The position numbers and the translations under genes were made by a program. A stretch of DNA of 64,000 nucleotides from an uncultured Lachnospiraceae bacterium (GTDB lineage: Bacteria; Bacillota; Clostridia; Lachnospirales; Lachnospiraceae), in NCBI GenBank assembly GCA_902476265.1, contig CABSCP010000016.1:1-64000 (forward strand), written 5' to 3'. Positions 45,999 through 54,526 of this stretch are shown here, one piece after another. Numbering within the stretch: the stretch's first letter is position 1; every line of letters begins with the position of its first letter. The notes under the pieces are model-generated. The model was not told the DNA's origin. It was given only the letters and a program-made list of their open reading frames with translations, and searched no databases.

Positions 45999-47432
45999 AT
46001 GAAAATTTTAGGGATTATTTTGCTGCTGCTGATCCTTTTGACTGCGGTGGTGGTAGTGCGGGCACTGCTCTTAAAACCCACGGAAGCGCTGAATGCCAGG
46101 GTGGAGCCGGACAGAACAGAAAGAGCGGAGAACTACGGAAAACGACTGGCGGAGATGATCCGCATGGAAACGGTTTCCAGCCGGTTTGATCCTGACAGAA
46201 GCAAGTTTCTGGAGTTTCACAAAACGCTGGAGGAACTTTTCCCACAGCTGCATCGGACCTGTGAAAAACACGTATTTAACGGAAGCCTTCTGTTTAAGTG
46301 GAGCGGCAGGGGAAACCATGACCCCATCCTTCTGATGAGCCACCATGATGTGGTGGAGGCCAACGGCAAATGGGAACATGAACCTTTTTCCGGCGATATT
46401 GATGAAGAAGGAAGGGTCTGGGGGCGCGGCACCGTGGATACGAAAGCAAGCCTCTTCTGCATCCTGACGGCGGTGGAAGAGCTGATTGCAGAAGGCTTTG
46501 TGCCGGAATGCGATGTCTATGTGGCCAGCAGCTGTACCGAGGAATGGAGCGGAGAGGGCGCACCTCTTACCGTAGAATATTTAAAGAAACAGGGCGTGAA
46601 GCTGGCGTTTCTGATGGATGAAGGCGGTATGATTATCGAGGAACCCATCGCAGGCGTCAAAGGAACTTACGGCATGGTCGGCGTTCTGGAAAAGGGCTAC
46701 GGGGATGTGCGCTTTACAGCCCGCGGAAACGGCGGTCATGCCAGCGCGCCGGGCAAAAACACGCCTCTTGTGCGTCTGGGGAAATTCATGGCGGATGTGG
46801 AAAAGCACAGCCCGTTTCAGAGCGAATTAAATCCTACGGTAAGGGAAATGTTCCGCAGGACAGCGCCCAACATGGGCTTTGGAATGAAGGTGATTTTTGC
46901 AAATATGTGGCTCTTTGCCCCTCTTTTGACAAAACTTCTGCCTTCCATCAGTTCCGCGGCGGGGGCCATGCTTCATACCACGCTGGCATTCACCATGGCG
47001 AAAGGGGCGGACGGTTTAAATGTGCTGCCGCAGGAAGCCTGGGTGACCGGAAATATGCGGTTTATTCCTCATCAGCCCACACAGGAAAGCATTTCCCTGA
47101 TCCGGGAGACGGCGGACAAATATGATATTGAAACAGAAGTGATTTACAGCGACGATCCCTGTCCGGTTGTGGACTTTGACGGCAGCGCCTTCCATCTGGT
47201 GGAAGAGGTGGCGGCGGAAATTTACCCCGGCGTGGGAATCTGTCCCTATGTGATGACCGGCGGCACCGATGCGAAATACTACAAAGAGCTCAGTGATAAC
47301 TGCCTGCGTTTTGCCCCTCTTTATATCAACGGGCAGCAGTATGAAAGCATTCACGGGCTGAATGAAAATATCAACCAAAGTTCTCTTCCAAAAGGCGTTG
47401 ATTTTTATAAAAAGATCATAAAGAAGAGCTGA
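45999..47432 (+). CDS. M20 family metallopeptidase (carboxypeptidase S / PM20D1-like)
   Basis: A zinc amidohydrolase of 477 residues that cleaves dipeptides or N-acyl amino acids. An N-terminal helix (residues 3-25) anchors it to the membrane, which is unusual since most bacterial M20 enzymes are soluble. The metal site is intact: LMSHHDVV (His), GRGTVDTKAS (Asp) and TEEWSGEGA (Glu pair), with a late His in YESIHGLNEN. It is the last gene of the membrane-protein operon, so hydrolysis is probably linked to their transport. Confidence 0.88.
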   Translation: MKILGIILLLLILLTAVVVVRALLLKPTEALNARVEPDRTERAENYGKRLAEMIRMETVSSRFDPDRSKFLEFHKTLEELFPQLHRTCEKHVFNGSLLFKWSGRGNHDPILLMSHHDVVEANGKWEHEPFSGDIDEEGRVWGRGTVDTKASLFCILTAVEELIAEGFVPECDVYVASSCTEEWSGEGAPLTVEYLKKQGVKLAFLMDEGGMIIEEPIAGVKGTYGMVGVLEKGYGDVRFTARGNGGHASAPGKNTPLVRLGKFMADVEKHSPFQSELNPTVREMFRRTAPNMGFGMKVIFANMWLFAPLLTKLLPSISSAAGAMLHTTLAFTMAKGADGLNVLPQEAWVTGNMRFIPHQPTQESISLIRETADKYDIETEVIYSDDPCPVVDFDGSAFHLVEEVAAEIYPGVGICPYVMTGGTDAKYYKELSDNCLRFAPLYINGQQYESIHGLNENINQSSLPKGVDFYKKIIKKS

Positions 47433-47438
47433 AAAGAA

Positions 47439-47467
47439 TTGACTGATTCCAGAAAAAGGAATATCCT
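47439..47467 (+). promoter_or_regulatory. Promoter of the rubrerythrin gene
   Basis: TTGACT (47439-47444) and TATCCT (47462-47467) are 17 bases apart, leaving a 5' leader of about 110 bases. Confidence 0.55.
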
Positions 47468-47582
47468 TTAAATATCGGGACATACTTTAGATACCCCGGG
47501 AAATCCGGTTCCGGTGTAAGACGGATCCGGCCGCGCGGTATCGGAGCAGCCGAAATTTTGAGAAGGAAAGAAGGAGATTACC

Positions 47583-48119
47583 ATGGAATTAAAAGGAAGT
47601 AAAACAGAAGCGAACCTGCTGACAGCTTTTGCAGGAGAATCACAGGCAAGAAATAAATATACTTATTTTGCATCCAAGGCAAAGAAGGACGGTTTTGTAC
47701 AGATTGCAAATATTTTCGAAGAGACAGCGAACAACGAAAAGGAACATGCGAAAATCTGGTTTAAACTCTTAAACGGCGGCATCGGTACCACAGCAGAGAA
47801 CCTGAAAATTGCGGCGGAAGGCGAGAACTACGAATGGACCGATATGTATGCTACCTTCGCAAAAGAAGCGCATGAAGAAGGCTTTGAAGCCATCGCCCGC
47901 CTGTTTGAGCAGGTAGCTGAAATCGAAAAAGAGCATGAGCAGAGATATCTGAAGCTGTTATCCAACGTGGAAAACGGCCTGGTATTCTCCAAAGACGGAG
48001 ACACCATCTGGCAGTGCTCCAACTGCGGCCACATTGTGGTGGGCCAGAAGGCTCCCGAAGTATGTCCTGTATGCGCGCATCCTCAGGCTTACTTCCAGGT
48101 GAAGGCAGAGAATTACTAA
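47583..48119 (+). CDS. rbr: Rubrerythrin
   Basis: A cytoplasmic non-heme iron peroxidase that protects anaerobes from hydrogen peroxide. The N-terminal four-helix diiron domain carries the Glu ligands (AGESQARNKY, ETANNEKEHAK, EAHEEGF, EQVAEIEKEHEQRY). The C-terminal rubredoxin domain has the two metal-binding pairs CSNCG and CPVCA. The length of 178 is normal. It stands alone with its own promoter and terminator. Confidence 0.96.
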   Translation: MELKGSKTEANLLTAFAGESQARNKYTYFASKAKKDGFVQIANIFEETANNEKEHAKIWFKLLNGGIGTTAENLKIAAEGENYEWTDMYATFAKEAHEEGFEAIARLFEQVAEIEKEHEQRYLKLLSNVENGLVFSKDGDTIWQCSNCGHIVVGQKAPEVCPVCAHPQAYFQVKAENY

Positions 48120-48153
48120 GAGAGAACGGCATTTTTAAAGGATGTATAAAGAG

Positions 48154-48189
48154 ACAGGTAAGAAGGAATCCCTTTTTACCTGTTTTTTT
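48154..48189 (+). terminator. Terminator of the rubrerythrin gene
   Basis: ACAGGTAA (48154-48161) pairs with TTACCTGT (48176-48183), followed by a T run to 48189. Confidence 0.8.
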
Positions 48190-48302
48190 GCGCCCTCATT
48201 TATCCTGATCGCTGTGCCCGCATTGCTGCAGATGGTATAATTTATTCAATTAAAAAGAAACAGAATTCAGAAAAGGATATTGCTGTCCGGCGGTTGCCGT
48301 AG

Positions 48303-48470
48303 ATGTTTGCAGGGCGCGGATTACGCGCTGCCCGATAGCGGGGGATTCCGGCTTTGCTTCTTGAAAGAAAAAGCAAGGAGGAAGCCAGTGTGGAATACCG
48401 AAAAGGTACTTCCGCTGAATGTCTGGCTGAAAAATACTTTTTGTCCGTCCGCGCCATTCGGAAAATTTGA
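48303..48470 (+). pseudogene. Remnant of a small Mor/CD3324-type HTH protein
   Basis: From 48339 one frame reads without stop to the TGA at 48468-48470. The last 32 residues include VEYRKGTSAECLAEKYFLS and then RAIRKI, which look like the C-terminal helix-turn-helix of small Mor-like regulators common in Lachnospiraceae. Upstream the same frame is broken by a TAG at 48336. An 86-codon frame covering the region in another phase is not convincing. Family assignment is from memory and weak. Confidence 0.35.
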
Positions 48471-48562
48471 GATTCTATTGTACAAAATAATTCGGTGTTA
48501 TCCTGTATCTTGTGAACCGTCTTTTAACAGGCTACCATAAAGAAAAAAGTAGGAGGCGTGAA

Positions 48563-48797
48563 ATGTTTACAGAAAAAATTTATCCCGTACAGGGGATTCC
48601 CGGACTGTCTATCTGAAAAATGTGATTTCCGATCCCAATATTGAAGTCGGTGACTTCACCATGTATAACGATTTTGTGAGGAAACGGTCAGACAGTTACT
48701 GGAACTGAAATGGTGGGACTGGCCTGTGGAGAAGATCGCTGAAAACATCACAGTGATCCAGGCGGGAAAAACGGACCGGGCAGCGGCGCTGCAATAG
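48563..48797 (+). pseudogene. Decayed Vat-type xenobiotic O-acetyltransferase
   Basis: Both ends of a hexapeptide-repeat acetyltransferase (streptogramin Vat / CatB group) survive, but the middle is gone. A start with a good ribosome site (AGGAGG) at 48563 opens MFTEKIYPVQG. After a one-base frameshift near 48592 the next frame gives TVYLKNVISDPNIEVGDFT then MYNDF. At about 48675 it jumps in another frame to the family C-terminus, TVRQLLELKWWDWPVEKIAE, ending with TAG at 48795-48797. Roughly 120 residues, the whole left-handed helix core, are missing. It cannot be active. Confidence 0.75.
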
Positions 48798-48820
48798 GCA
48801 TAGCCTCCGACGGCGGATTA

Positions 48821-48829
48821 TGCTATAAT
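48821..48829 (+). promoter_or_regulatory. Extended -10 promoter of the patB-like gene
   Basis: TGC followed by a perfect TATAAT (48824-48829). The -35 region is poor. It sits just after the acetyltransferase remnant. Confidence 0.5.
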
Positions 48830-48918
48830 GTTCATGAAATGTAAAAATCTGAGATTGTCCGGATTCGGTTTCCGGTAAAAATAAGGATTTATACTTCGGA
48901 CAGAAGGAGGCACAGCAG

Positions 48919-50115
48919 ATGAAATACGATTTTACATCAATTATGGACAGAAGAGGAAAGGATTCCATCGCGGCGGATATCATTCCGTTTTCCGAAGCGG
49001 CGGTAGAAGAAGGGTATGACAGGATTCCGATGTGGGTGGCGGATATGAATTTTCCCACAGCCCCCACCATACAGGAACATGTGACGGAGCGGGTGAAGCA
49101 TCCGGCGTTCGGTTATTTTGAACCCACGGACGAGTATTATGACAGCATTATCCGCTGGCAGAAGGAAAGAAACGGCGTGACCGGGCTGACAAAGGAAGTC
49201 ATCGGTTACGAAAACGGAGTGATCGGCTGTGTGGCCTCTGCGCTGCAGACATTTTCCGCGCCGGGAGAGGCGGTTTTGGTGCATTCGCCGACCTATATCG
49301 GATTTACCCATGCGCTGGAAAACAACGGCAGGAAAATCGTGTACAGCGAGTTAAAGCGGGACGAAAACGGTGTCTGGCGGATGGATTATGCGGACATGGA
49401 CGAGAAACTCAAAAAGCATCACATCCATCTGGCGATTTTCTGCTCCCCTCACAATCCCTGCGGCAGAGTATGGGAGCGGGAGGAGATCGAAGGGGCCATG
49501 GAGGTTTACCGAAAAAATGACTGTGTGGTGATTTCCGATGAAATCTGGTCGGATTTAACCCTCGGAGATTACCGGCACATCCCTACCCAGAGCGTGTCCG
49601 AGGATGCGAAAAACAGGACGATTGCGGTGTACGCGCCCTCCAAAACCTTTAATCTGGCGGGGCTGATCGGCTCCTATCATATTGTATACAATGAATATCT
49701 CAGAGACAGGCTGTTAAAGCAGGAGTCTCTGTGCCATTATAACAACATGAACGTGCTGTCCATGCATGCTTTAATCGGCGCATATCGGCCCGAAGGACAG
49801 GAATGGCTGGATGAGCTCAAACAGGTGCTGACGCAAAATGTGGACTGGGCTTATGAGTACATTCTGGAGAATTTTGAGGGAGTGAAGCTGGCGAAGCCCC
49901 AGGGAACCTATATGCTCTATCTGGATTGCGAAGAGTGGTGCAAAAAGAAGGGAATTTCCCTGGACGAACTGATCCGGTCCGGCATCCGGGTGGGCGTGAT
50001 CTGGCAGGACGGACGGCCCTTTCACCGTCCCTGGGCCATCCGCATGAACCTGGCCCTGCCTCATAGCAGGGTGCAGGAAGCCTTCAGACGGCTGAAGGAA
50101 CATGTCTTTTCGTAA
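48919..50115 (+). CDS. PatB/MalY-type cystathionine beta-lyase (PLP aminotransferase fold)
   Basis: A fold-type I pyridoxal-phosphate enzyme of 398 residues, most like the C-S beta-lyases PatB and MalY. The PLP Lys242 lies in APSKTFNLAGL. The typical N-terminal DRRGKDS and WVADMNFPTAP motifs and the RMNLALPHSRVQEAFRRL tail fit this subgroup. Some members also modulate regulators (MalY with MalT). AGAAGGAGG precedes the ATG. It is followed 24 bases later by a LacI-type gene. Confidence 0.9.
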   Translation: MKYDFTSIMDRRGKDSIAADIIPFSEAAVEEGYDRIPMWVADMNFPTAPTIQEHVTERVKHPAFGYFEPTDEYYDSIIRWQKERNGVTGLTKEVIGYENGVIGCVASALQTFSAPGEAVLVHSPTYIGFTHALENNGRKIVYSELKRDENGVWRMDYADMDEKLKKHHIHLAIFCSPHNPCGRVWEREEIEGAMEVYRKNDCVVISDEIWSDLTLGDYRHIPTQSVSEDAKNRTIAVYAPSKTFNLAGLIGSYHIVYNEYLRDRLLKQESLCHYNNMNVLSMHALIGAYRPEGQEWLDELKQVLTQNVDWAYEYILENFEGVKLAKPQGTYMLYLDCEEWCKKKGISLDELIRSGIRVGVIWQDGRPFHRPWAIRMNLALPHSRVQEAFRRLKEHVFS

Positions 50116-50139
50116 AGAGGTGTTTGTAAGAGGAGGACT

Positions 50140-51165
50140 ATGAGTACAATCAGAGATGTAGCAAAGCTGGCGGAGGTTTCTCCGGCCACTGTTTCCAGAG
50201 TGCTCAACTGTGACACCACTTATAAGATGACCGAGGAAACCAGGGAGCGGGTCTGGCAGGCGGCGGCCAGGCTGGGCTATCAGGCCCCGGTCAAAAAGCG
50301 GGAAAAGAAGGGGAGCGGGGAGCGGAAAAAAGAAGGTCTGCGCATCGGCTGTATCATCAGCACCACATTAAAGCAGTTTGTGGACCCCTATTTTATGACG
50401 ATCCTGTCCGGCATTGAGGAAAGGCTGGACGAACTGGGCTATGGCATTGACGGTGTAATGACCAGCAGTCAGCTGCAGAATCGGTATTTATCCGGCGGCA
50501 GTGCGGTAGAGCGGATGGACGGCCTGATCCTGATGGACAGCCTGGAAGAGGAAGTCTATCGGTTCCTGCGCGGGCAGGTGAGAGAGGGCTGCATGGTGGG
50601 CATCGATACCGTGCACAAAGAATTCGACAATGTGGGGTATGACCATATCGGCGTATCGGAACTGGCGGTGTCCTATCTTTACGAAAAGGGCTATAGAGAG
50701 ATCGGTTTTATCGGGGGCAGCCATAAAATCAAACGAAACATGGGAAAAAACAGACGGTATCTGGGATATCGGGCGGCGATGGAATATCTGGGACTTCCCG
50801 TCGATTCGGACTGGGTGCTGGACTCCCGGTGGGATGATGCAGAGTGCGCCCGGCTGGTGGGAGAACTGGCCCGTGCCCAAAAGCTGCCCCGGGCATTTTA
50901 TGCTTCCAGCGACCTGATGGCAATTGCGGCTCTGAACGCGCTCAGGGAGCATGGGGTAAGGGTGCCGGAGGAAGTGGCGGTGATGGGGGTATCCGATATC
51001 AACATCGCCAAATATGCCAATCCTCCGCTGACCACCATCGGCATCCCCGGCAGGGAAATGGGCGTGGAAGCGGCGAATTTGCTGATCGGGCGGATGAACG
51101 GGGAAAAGCAGCCGCCCCGCCGGGTTCTGATGCCCTACCACCTGGTGGAACGGGAAAGTACATAG
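50140..51165 (+). CDS. LacI family transcriptional regulator
   Basis: A 341-residue repressor-type protein. The helix-turn-helix begins at residue 3 (IRDVAKLAEVSPATVSRVLN), a Lys/Arg-rich hinge follows, then the ligand-binding domain from about residue 68. Start 50140 follows AGAGGAGG. It lies just upstream of the Gfo/Idh/MocA gene, whose promoter has a perfect 13-base palindrome at the transcription start. That palindrome is the best candidate for its operator. Confidence 0.92.
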   Translation: MSTIRDVAKLAEVSPATVSRVLNCDTTYKMTEETRERVWQAAARLGYQAPVKKREKKGSGERKKEGLRIGCIISTTLKQFVDPYFMTILSGIEERLDELGYGIDGVMTSSQLQNRYLSGGSAVERMDGLILMDSLEEEVYRFLRGQVREGCMVGIDTVHKEFDNVGYDHIGVSELAVSYLYEKGYREIGFIGGSHKIKRNMGKNRRYLGYRAAMEYLGLPVDSDWVLDSRWDDAECARLVGELARAQKLPRAFYASSDLMAIAALNALREHGVRVPEEVAVMGVSDINIAKYANPPLTTIGIPGREMGVEAANLLIGRMNGEKQPPRRVLMPYHLVEREST

Positions 51166-51210
51166 TGCGCGCAAAGCCATCCGTCAGGGAAAAGGCTTCG
51201 GGCGGTCACA

Positions 51211-51249
51211 GCCATCCGTGCTTTTATACAGTATGGATGGCCTTTTTTT
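51211..51249 (+). terminator. Terminator of the lacI-type gene
   Basis: GCCATCC (51211-51217) pairs with GGATGGC (51235-51241), followed by CTTTTTTT. Confidence 0.75.
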
Positions 51250-51288
51250 GTAGAAAATAACAAATTTTCAAAAAATGGCACCTGTTTC

Positions 51289-51331
51289 TTTACAAGTCCG
51301 GGAACTGATGCTAACATGTGTTTAGTAAACA
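51289..51331 (+). promoter_or_regulatory. Promoter and operator of the Gfo/Idh/MocA gene
   Basis: TTTACA (51289-51294) and TAACAT (51312-51317) are 17 bases apart. The perfect palindrome TGTTTAGTAAACA (51319-51331) covers the expected start point. Its position means that a bound repressor would block initiation. Confidence 0.75.
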
Positions 51332-51368
51332 AAACGAATTGTTTCGTAAAATAAGGAGAAAACAAACA

Positions 51369-52625
51369 ATGAAGCTTGCTTTAATCGGTGCGGGAGCGCG
51401 GGGGATGATTTATGCCCGGTACGCTTTTGCCGTAAAAGGAATGGAGATCATGGCTGTGGTGGAGCCGAATGAAGAAAGGCGCCATATTGCGGCGGAGGAA
51501 TTTCAGATACCGGAAGAGATGCAGTTCACTTGTGCAGAGGATTTTTTCCGGAAAGGGAAACTCTGTGAAATCGCGGTGATCGCGTCCATGGACCGGGATC
51601 ATTACGAAGAAACCATGGCTGCTCTGGAGACGGGCTACGACATTCTGCTGGAAAAGCCCATTTCTCCCGACCCTCAGGAATGTCTCCGCATCCAGAAGAA
51701 GGCGGATGAGGCGGGCAGACAGGTCATCATCTGCCATGTGCTGCGCTATACCAATTTCTTTTCCAAAATAAAGGAGATTGTGGACAGCGGCCGCATCGGA
51801 AAGATCATTTCCATTGACCACAGTGAGAACATCGGGAATTTCCACATGGCCCATTCCTTTGTGCGCGGAAACTGGAGAAACAGCGACTTAAGCAGCCCGC
51901 TGATCATGCAGAAATCCTGTCATGATATGGATATTCTGGTATGGCTGACCGGCAGCGATGCCAAAACCATTTCTTCCTTCGGCAGCCTGACCTATTTTAA
52001 GGAAGAGAATGCGCCTGCGGGCAGCGCGGACAGATGCCTGGAGTGCAGCGTGGCGGACAGCTGCAGATTTGACGCCAGAAAGCAGTATCTTCCCATCGCC
52101 GGAAGCTGGCCCGCTTCTGTGGTAACGCCTTCCCGCTCCCCGGAAACGCTGCTGGAGTGCCTGAAGACGAGTCCTTACGGCAGATGCGTTTACCGCTGTG
52201 ACAACAATGTGTGCGATCATCAGGTGAGCATCATCGAGTTTGAAAACGGAGTGACGGCGACCTTCCATCTCTGCGGTTTTACCAACAAAATCCACAGGAC
52301 GATCCATATCATGTGTGAGGACGGTGAAATTTACGGGGATGACGGAAACAATACCATTATGGTCACCCGGTTCGCTTCTAACGATGTGGCGGAATTTGAG
52401 ACGGAAACCATCCATCCGGGTTATACCTTAGGCGGACACGGCGGCGGCGACACGGGGCTGATGGAGGATTTCCTTCGCAAAATGGAAACCCGTGATTTTT
52501 CGGACAGCAGGAGCGCCATTAGCTGTTCGATCGAAAGCCATCTGATGGCATATGCGGCGGAACAGTCCAGAGTCACGGGAAAAACGATTGATATGAAGGA
52601 ACTGAAGAAAACGCTGACAGACTGA
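51369..52625 (+). CDS. Gfo/Idh/MocA family oxidoreductase with a Cys cluster
   Basis: An NAD(P)-dependent sugar dehydrogenase-type enzyme of 418 residues. The Rossmann motif IGAGARGMIYARYAF opens the protein and the family motif EKPIS is present near residue 97. A central insert carries CLECSVADSC and later CVYRCDNNVCDH, cysteines that could bind a metal. The start at 51369 gives the normal N-terminus; the upstream ATG at 51318 lies inside the operator. Substrate unknown, likely a sugar or inositol derivative linked to the glycosidase operon downstream. Confidence 0.88.
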   Translation: MKLALIGAGARGMIYARYAFAVKGMEIMAVVEPNEERRHIAAEEFQIPEEMQFTCAEDFFRKGKLCEIAVIASMDRDHYEETMAALETGYDILLEKPISPDPQECLRIQKKADEAGRQVIICHVLRYTNFFSKIKEIVDSGRIGKIISIDHSENIGNFHMAHSFVRGNWRNSDLSSPLIMQKSCHDMDILVWLTGSDAKTISSFGSLTYFKEENAPAGSADRCLECSVADSCRFDARKQYLPIAGSWPASVVTPSRSPETLLECLKTSPYGRCVYRCDNNVCDHQVSIIEFENGVTATFHLCGFTNKIHRTIHIMCEDGEIYGDDGNNTIMVTRFASNDVAEFETETIHPGYTLGGHGGGDTGLMEDFLRKMETRDFSDSRSAISCSIESHLMAYAAEQSRVTGKTIDMKELKKTLTD

Positions 52626-52633
52626 CCAGGCGG

Positions 52634-52685
52634 CAGATCCCTGTTTCCGGTATCGGGATTTTCGGGAAACAGGGATCTGTTTTTG
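52634..52685 (+). terminator. Terminator after the Gfo/Idh/MocA gene
   Basis: A perfect 15-bp stem (52634-52648 with 52665-52679) is followed by a T run to 52684. Confidence 0.85.
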
Positions 52686-52706
52686 GTGGAAGGGCAAAGA
52701 CCGCTG

Positions 52707-52715
52707 TGGTATACT
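52707..52715 (+). promoter_or_regulatory. Extended -10 promoter of the second YesM/YesN pair
   Basis: TGG followed by TATACT (52710-52715). Its position makes transcripts begin after 52720, which argues against the ATG codons at 52706 and 52724 as starts. Confidence 0.45.
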
Positions 52716-52747
52716 CAAAGGGAATGAGGATGATCAGGGAGGGCGAG

Positions 52748-54526
52748 ATGTTTAGAGGAGGAAAAGAGAAAAAGAGGAACGCCAAATCTTTTTCCAGGCG
52801 CATGATAAATGTCTGGATATTTGGGATTGCCGTCCCTCTTCTTTTTGTGGAGTCATTGATTCTATGGCAGTTTTACAGGATCAATCATAATGAAGTGGAT
52901 GAGGAGATTCATAACAGTCTCCAGCTGGTTTCGGACAATATGACAGATCTGATGAACAGCATGAATTCCATTTCCTGGCTGCTGGAGGCGGACGGTACGG
53001 TTGGGAAGAACCTGCATCTGTATTTCGATGAGGAAAACACCATAAAAAAGGGGGATCTTCTCATTTATCTGCAGGAACAGATCGCCAACTATGAGGTGGC
53101 GAACCCTTCCGTGGCGAATCTGACTTATCTTTATTTTCCAAAAGGGGACAGAGTCCCACAGAAAATCAATCAGTCCTCCCTGGCGAACGCGAGACTGCCC
53201 GGAGAGGAATACTACCTGTGTAAGTGGCAGAATATGACCTTTTACGGCCCTCATCCGTCCTACTCAAAGGCGGGGGCCTATCCCTGCATTTCCCTGCTGC
53301 GGACTTATAAAACAAAGCAGGAATACGGAGATATTTTGATCTATATGGAATCGGGCTATAAGTATCTGCAAAAGCTGATCCCGGAGGGAATCCTGGGGAT
53401 GGGCGCGGTCTTTTTGATGGAATCGGAAAAAGGGGTTACGCTTTACAGTTCGGACCAGGAGCTGGTGCCCCTCCAGTCCGTGACCCGGGAACGCCTGGAG
53501 CAGATTACCGATGGCGCGCACCGGTATAAAGCTTATGAAAAGGAATGTGAGGGCGGCTGGAAAATGCACCTCTGTGTTCCGGCCATGGAATACTACAGGC
53601 GCATCTACGGTATGGCGCTTAATTTTGGCATCGTGACGATCCTGGCAGTGATCGGCTGTATTCTTGGTTCCATCATCCAGTGGCAGACCATCTACCGGCC
53701 TTTTACCAAATTTGAAAAAAAGCTTCAGCTGATCGCTTCGGACAATGATGTGGAAACAAAGATGGAGCAGATGAACATTCAGGAATTTGACGACAATTTT
53801 GCCCTTCTGGAAAAGATGAAGAAAAATATCCTGCTTTTGTTAAACCGGGTGCAGGAGGAAGAAAAGAAGCGGTCGGAGCTGGAACTGAGGGTGGTTCTGG
53901 GTAAAATCAACCCCCATTTCCTCTACAATACGCTGGATACCCTGAAATGGTATGCGGCGGGGAAAAGCGATAAGGAGATGGTGTGCTTTATCACCGCTTT
54001 AAATAAACTGCTTTTATACAATATGTCAAAGACCACCGAGACCACGCTGCAGAGCGAGCTGGAGGCGGTGAAGGCATATATTGTGCTGCAGAAGCTGAAA
54101 TATGATATCAATTTCCATATGGATACGGGGAAACATCCGGAAATCCTGCAGGCCGATATGCCCCGGTTTGTGTTGCAGCCGCTGGTGGAAAACGCGATAC
54201 TGCACAGCGGGTTAAACCAGGGGGAAATCTGGGTGGAGGTGGAACTGCTGGCCAATGGGAAGATCGCCATCCTGATCAAAAATAACGGTACGCCCATCAA
54301 TCCGGAAAAAATCAAAGAGGTGCTGGTGCAGAAAAAGGATATCTCCTCCAACGGCATCGGCCTGCAGTATGTGGCCCGGATGCTGGAAGCCCGGTTTGGC
54401 GCGGACTTTGAGCTGAAGGCGGAACGCACGGAGGAAGGGATCAATACGGTGGAAATCTGTATTCCGTTTGAGGCGGAGGAAATCGTAAAAAAATCGGAAG
54501 GTTTTGAGGGAGCGTCGGGGATATGA
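52748..54526 (+). CDS. YesM-type sensor histidine kinase
   Basis: Membrane sensor for the importer operon downstream; about 592 residues from the chosen start, which follows GGGAGG by five bases. One helix lies near residues 20-42 and another near 285-310, enclosing an extracellular domain of about 240 residues. The motif GKINPHFLYNTLDTLKW carries phospho-His390; the HATPase part has QPLVENAILHS and SNGIGLQYVARM. The stop overlaps the ATG of the response regulator gene (ATGA). Confidence 0.92.
   Translation: MFRGGKEKKRNAKSFSRRMINVWIFGIAVPLLFVESLILWQFYRINHNEVDEEIHNSLQLVSDNMTDLMNSMNSISWLLEADGTVGKNLHLYFDEENTIKKGDLLIYLQEQIANYEVANPSVANLTYLYFPKGDRVPQKINQSSLANARLPGEEYYLCKWQNMTFYGPHPSYSKAGAYPCISLLRTYKTKQEYGDILIYMESGYKYLQKLIPEGILGMGAVFLMESEKGVTLYSSDQELVPLQSVTRERLEQITDGAHRYKAYEKECEGGWKMHLCVPAMEYYRRIYGMALNFGIVTILAVIGCILGSIIQWQTIYRPFTKFEKKLQLIASDNDVETKMEQMNIQEFDDNFALLEKMKKNILLLLNRVQEEEKKRSELELRVVLGKINPHFLYNTLDTLKWYAAGKSDKEMVCFITALNKLLLYNMSKTTETTLQSELEAVKAYIVLQKLKYDINFHMDTGKHPEILQADMPRFVLQPLVENAILHSGLNQGEIWVEVELLANGKIAILIKNNGTPINPEKIKEVLVQKKDISSNGIGLQYVARMLEARFGADFELKAERTEEGINTVEICIPFEAEEIVKKSEGFEGASGI

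Noticed and set aside
48280..48540. An 86-codon frame as a new small gene
   Set aside because: No ribosome site and no recognisable protein; another frame shows a decayed HTH end instead.
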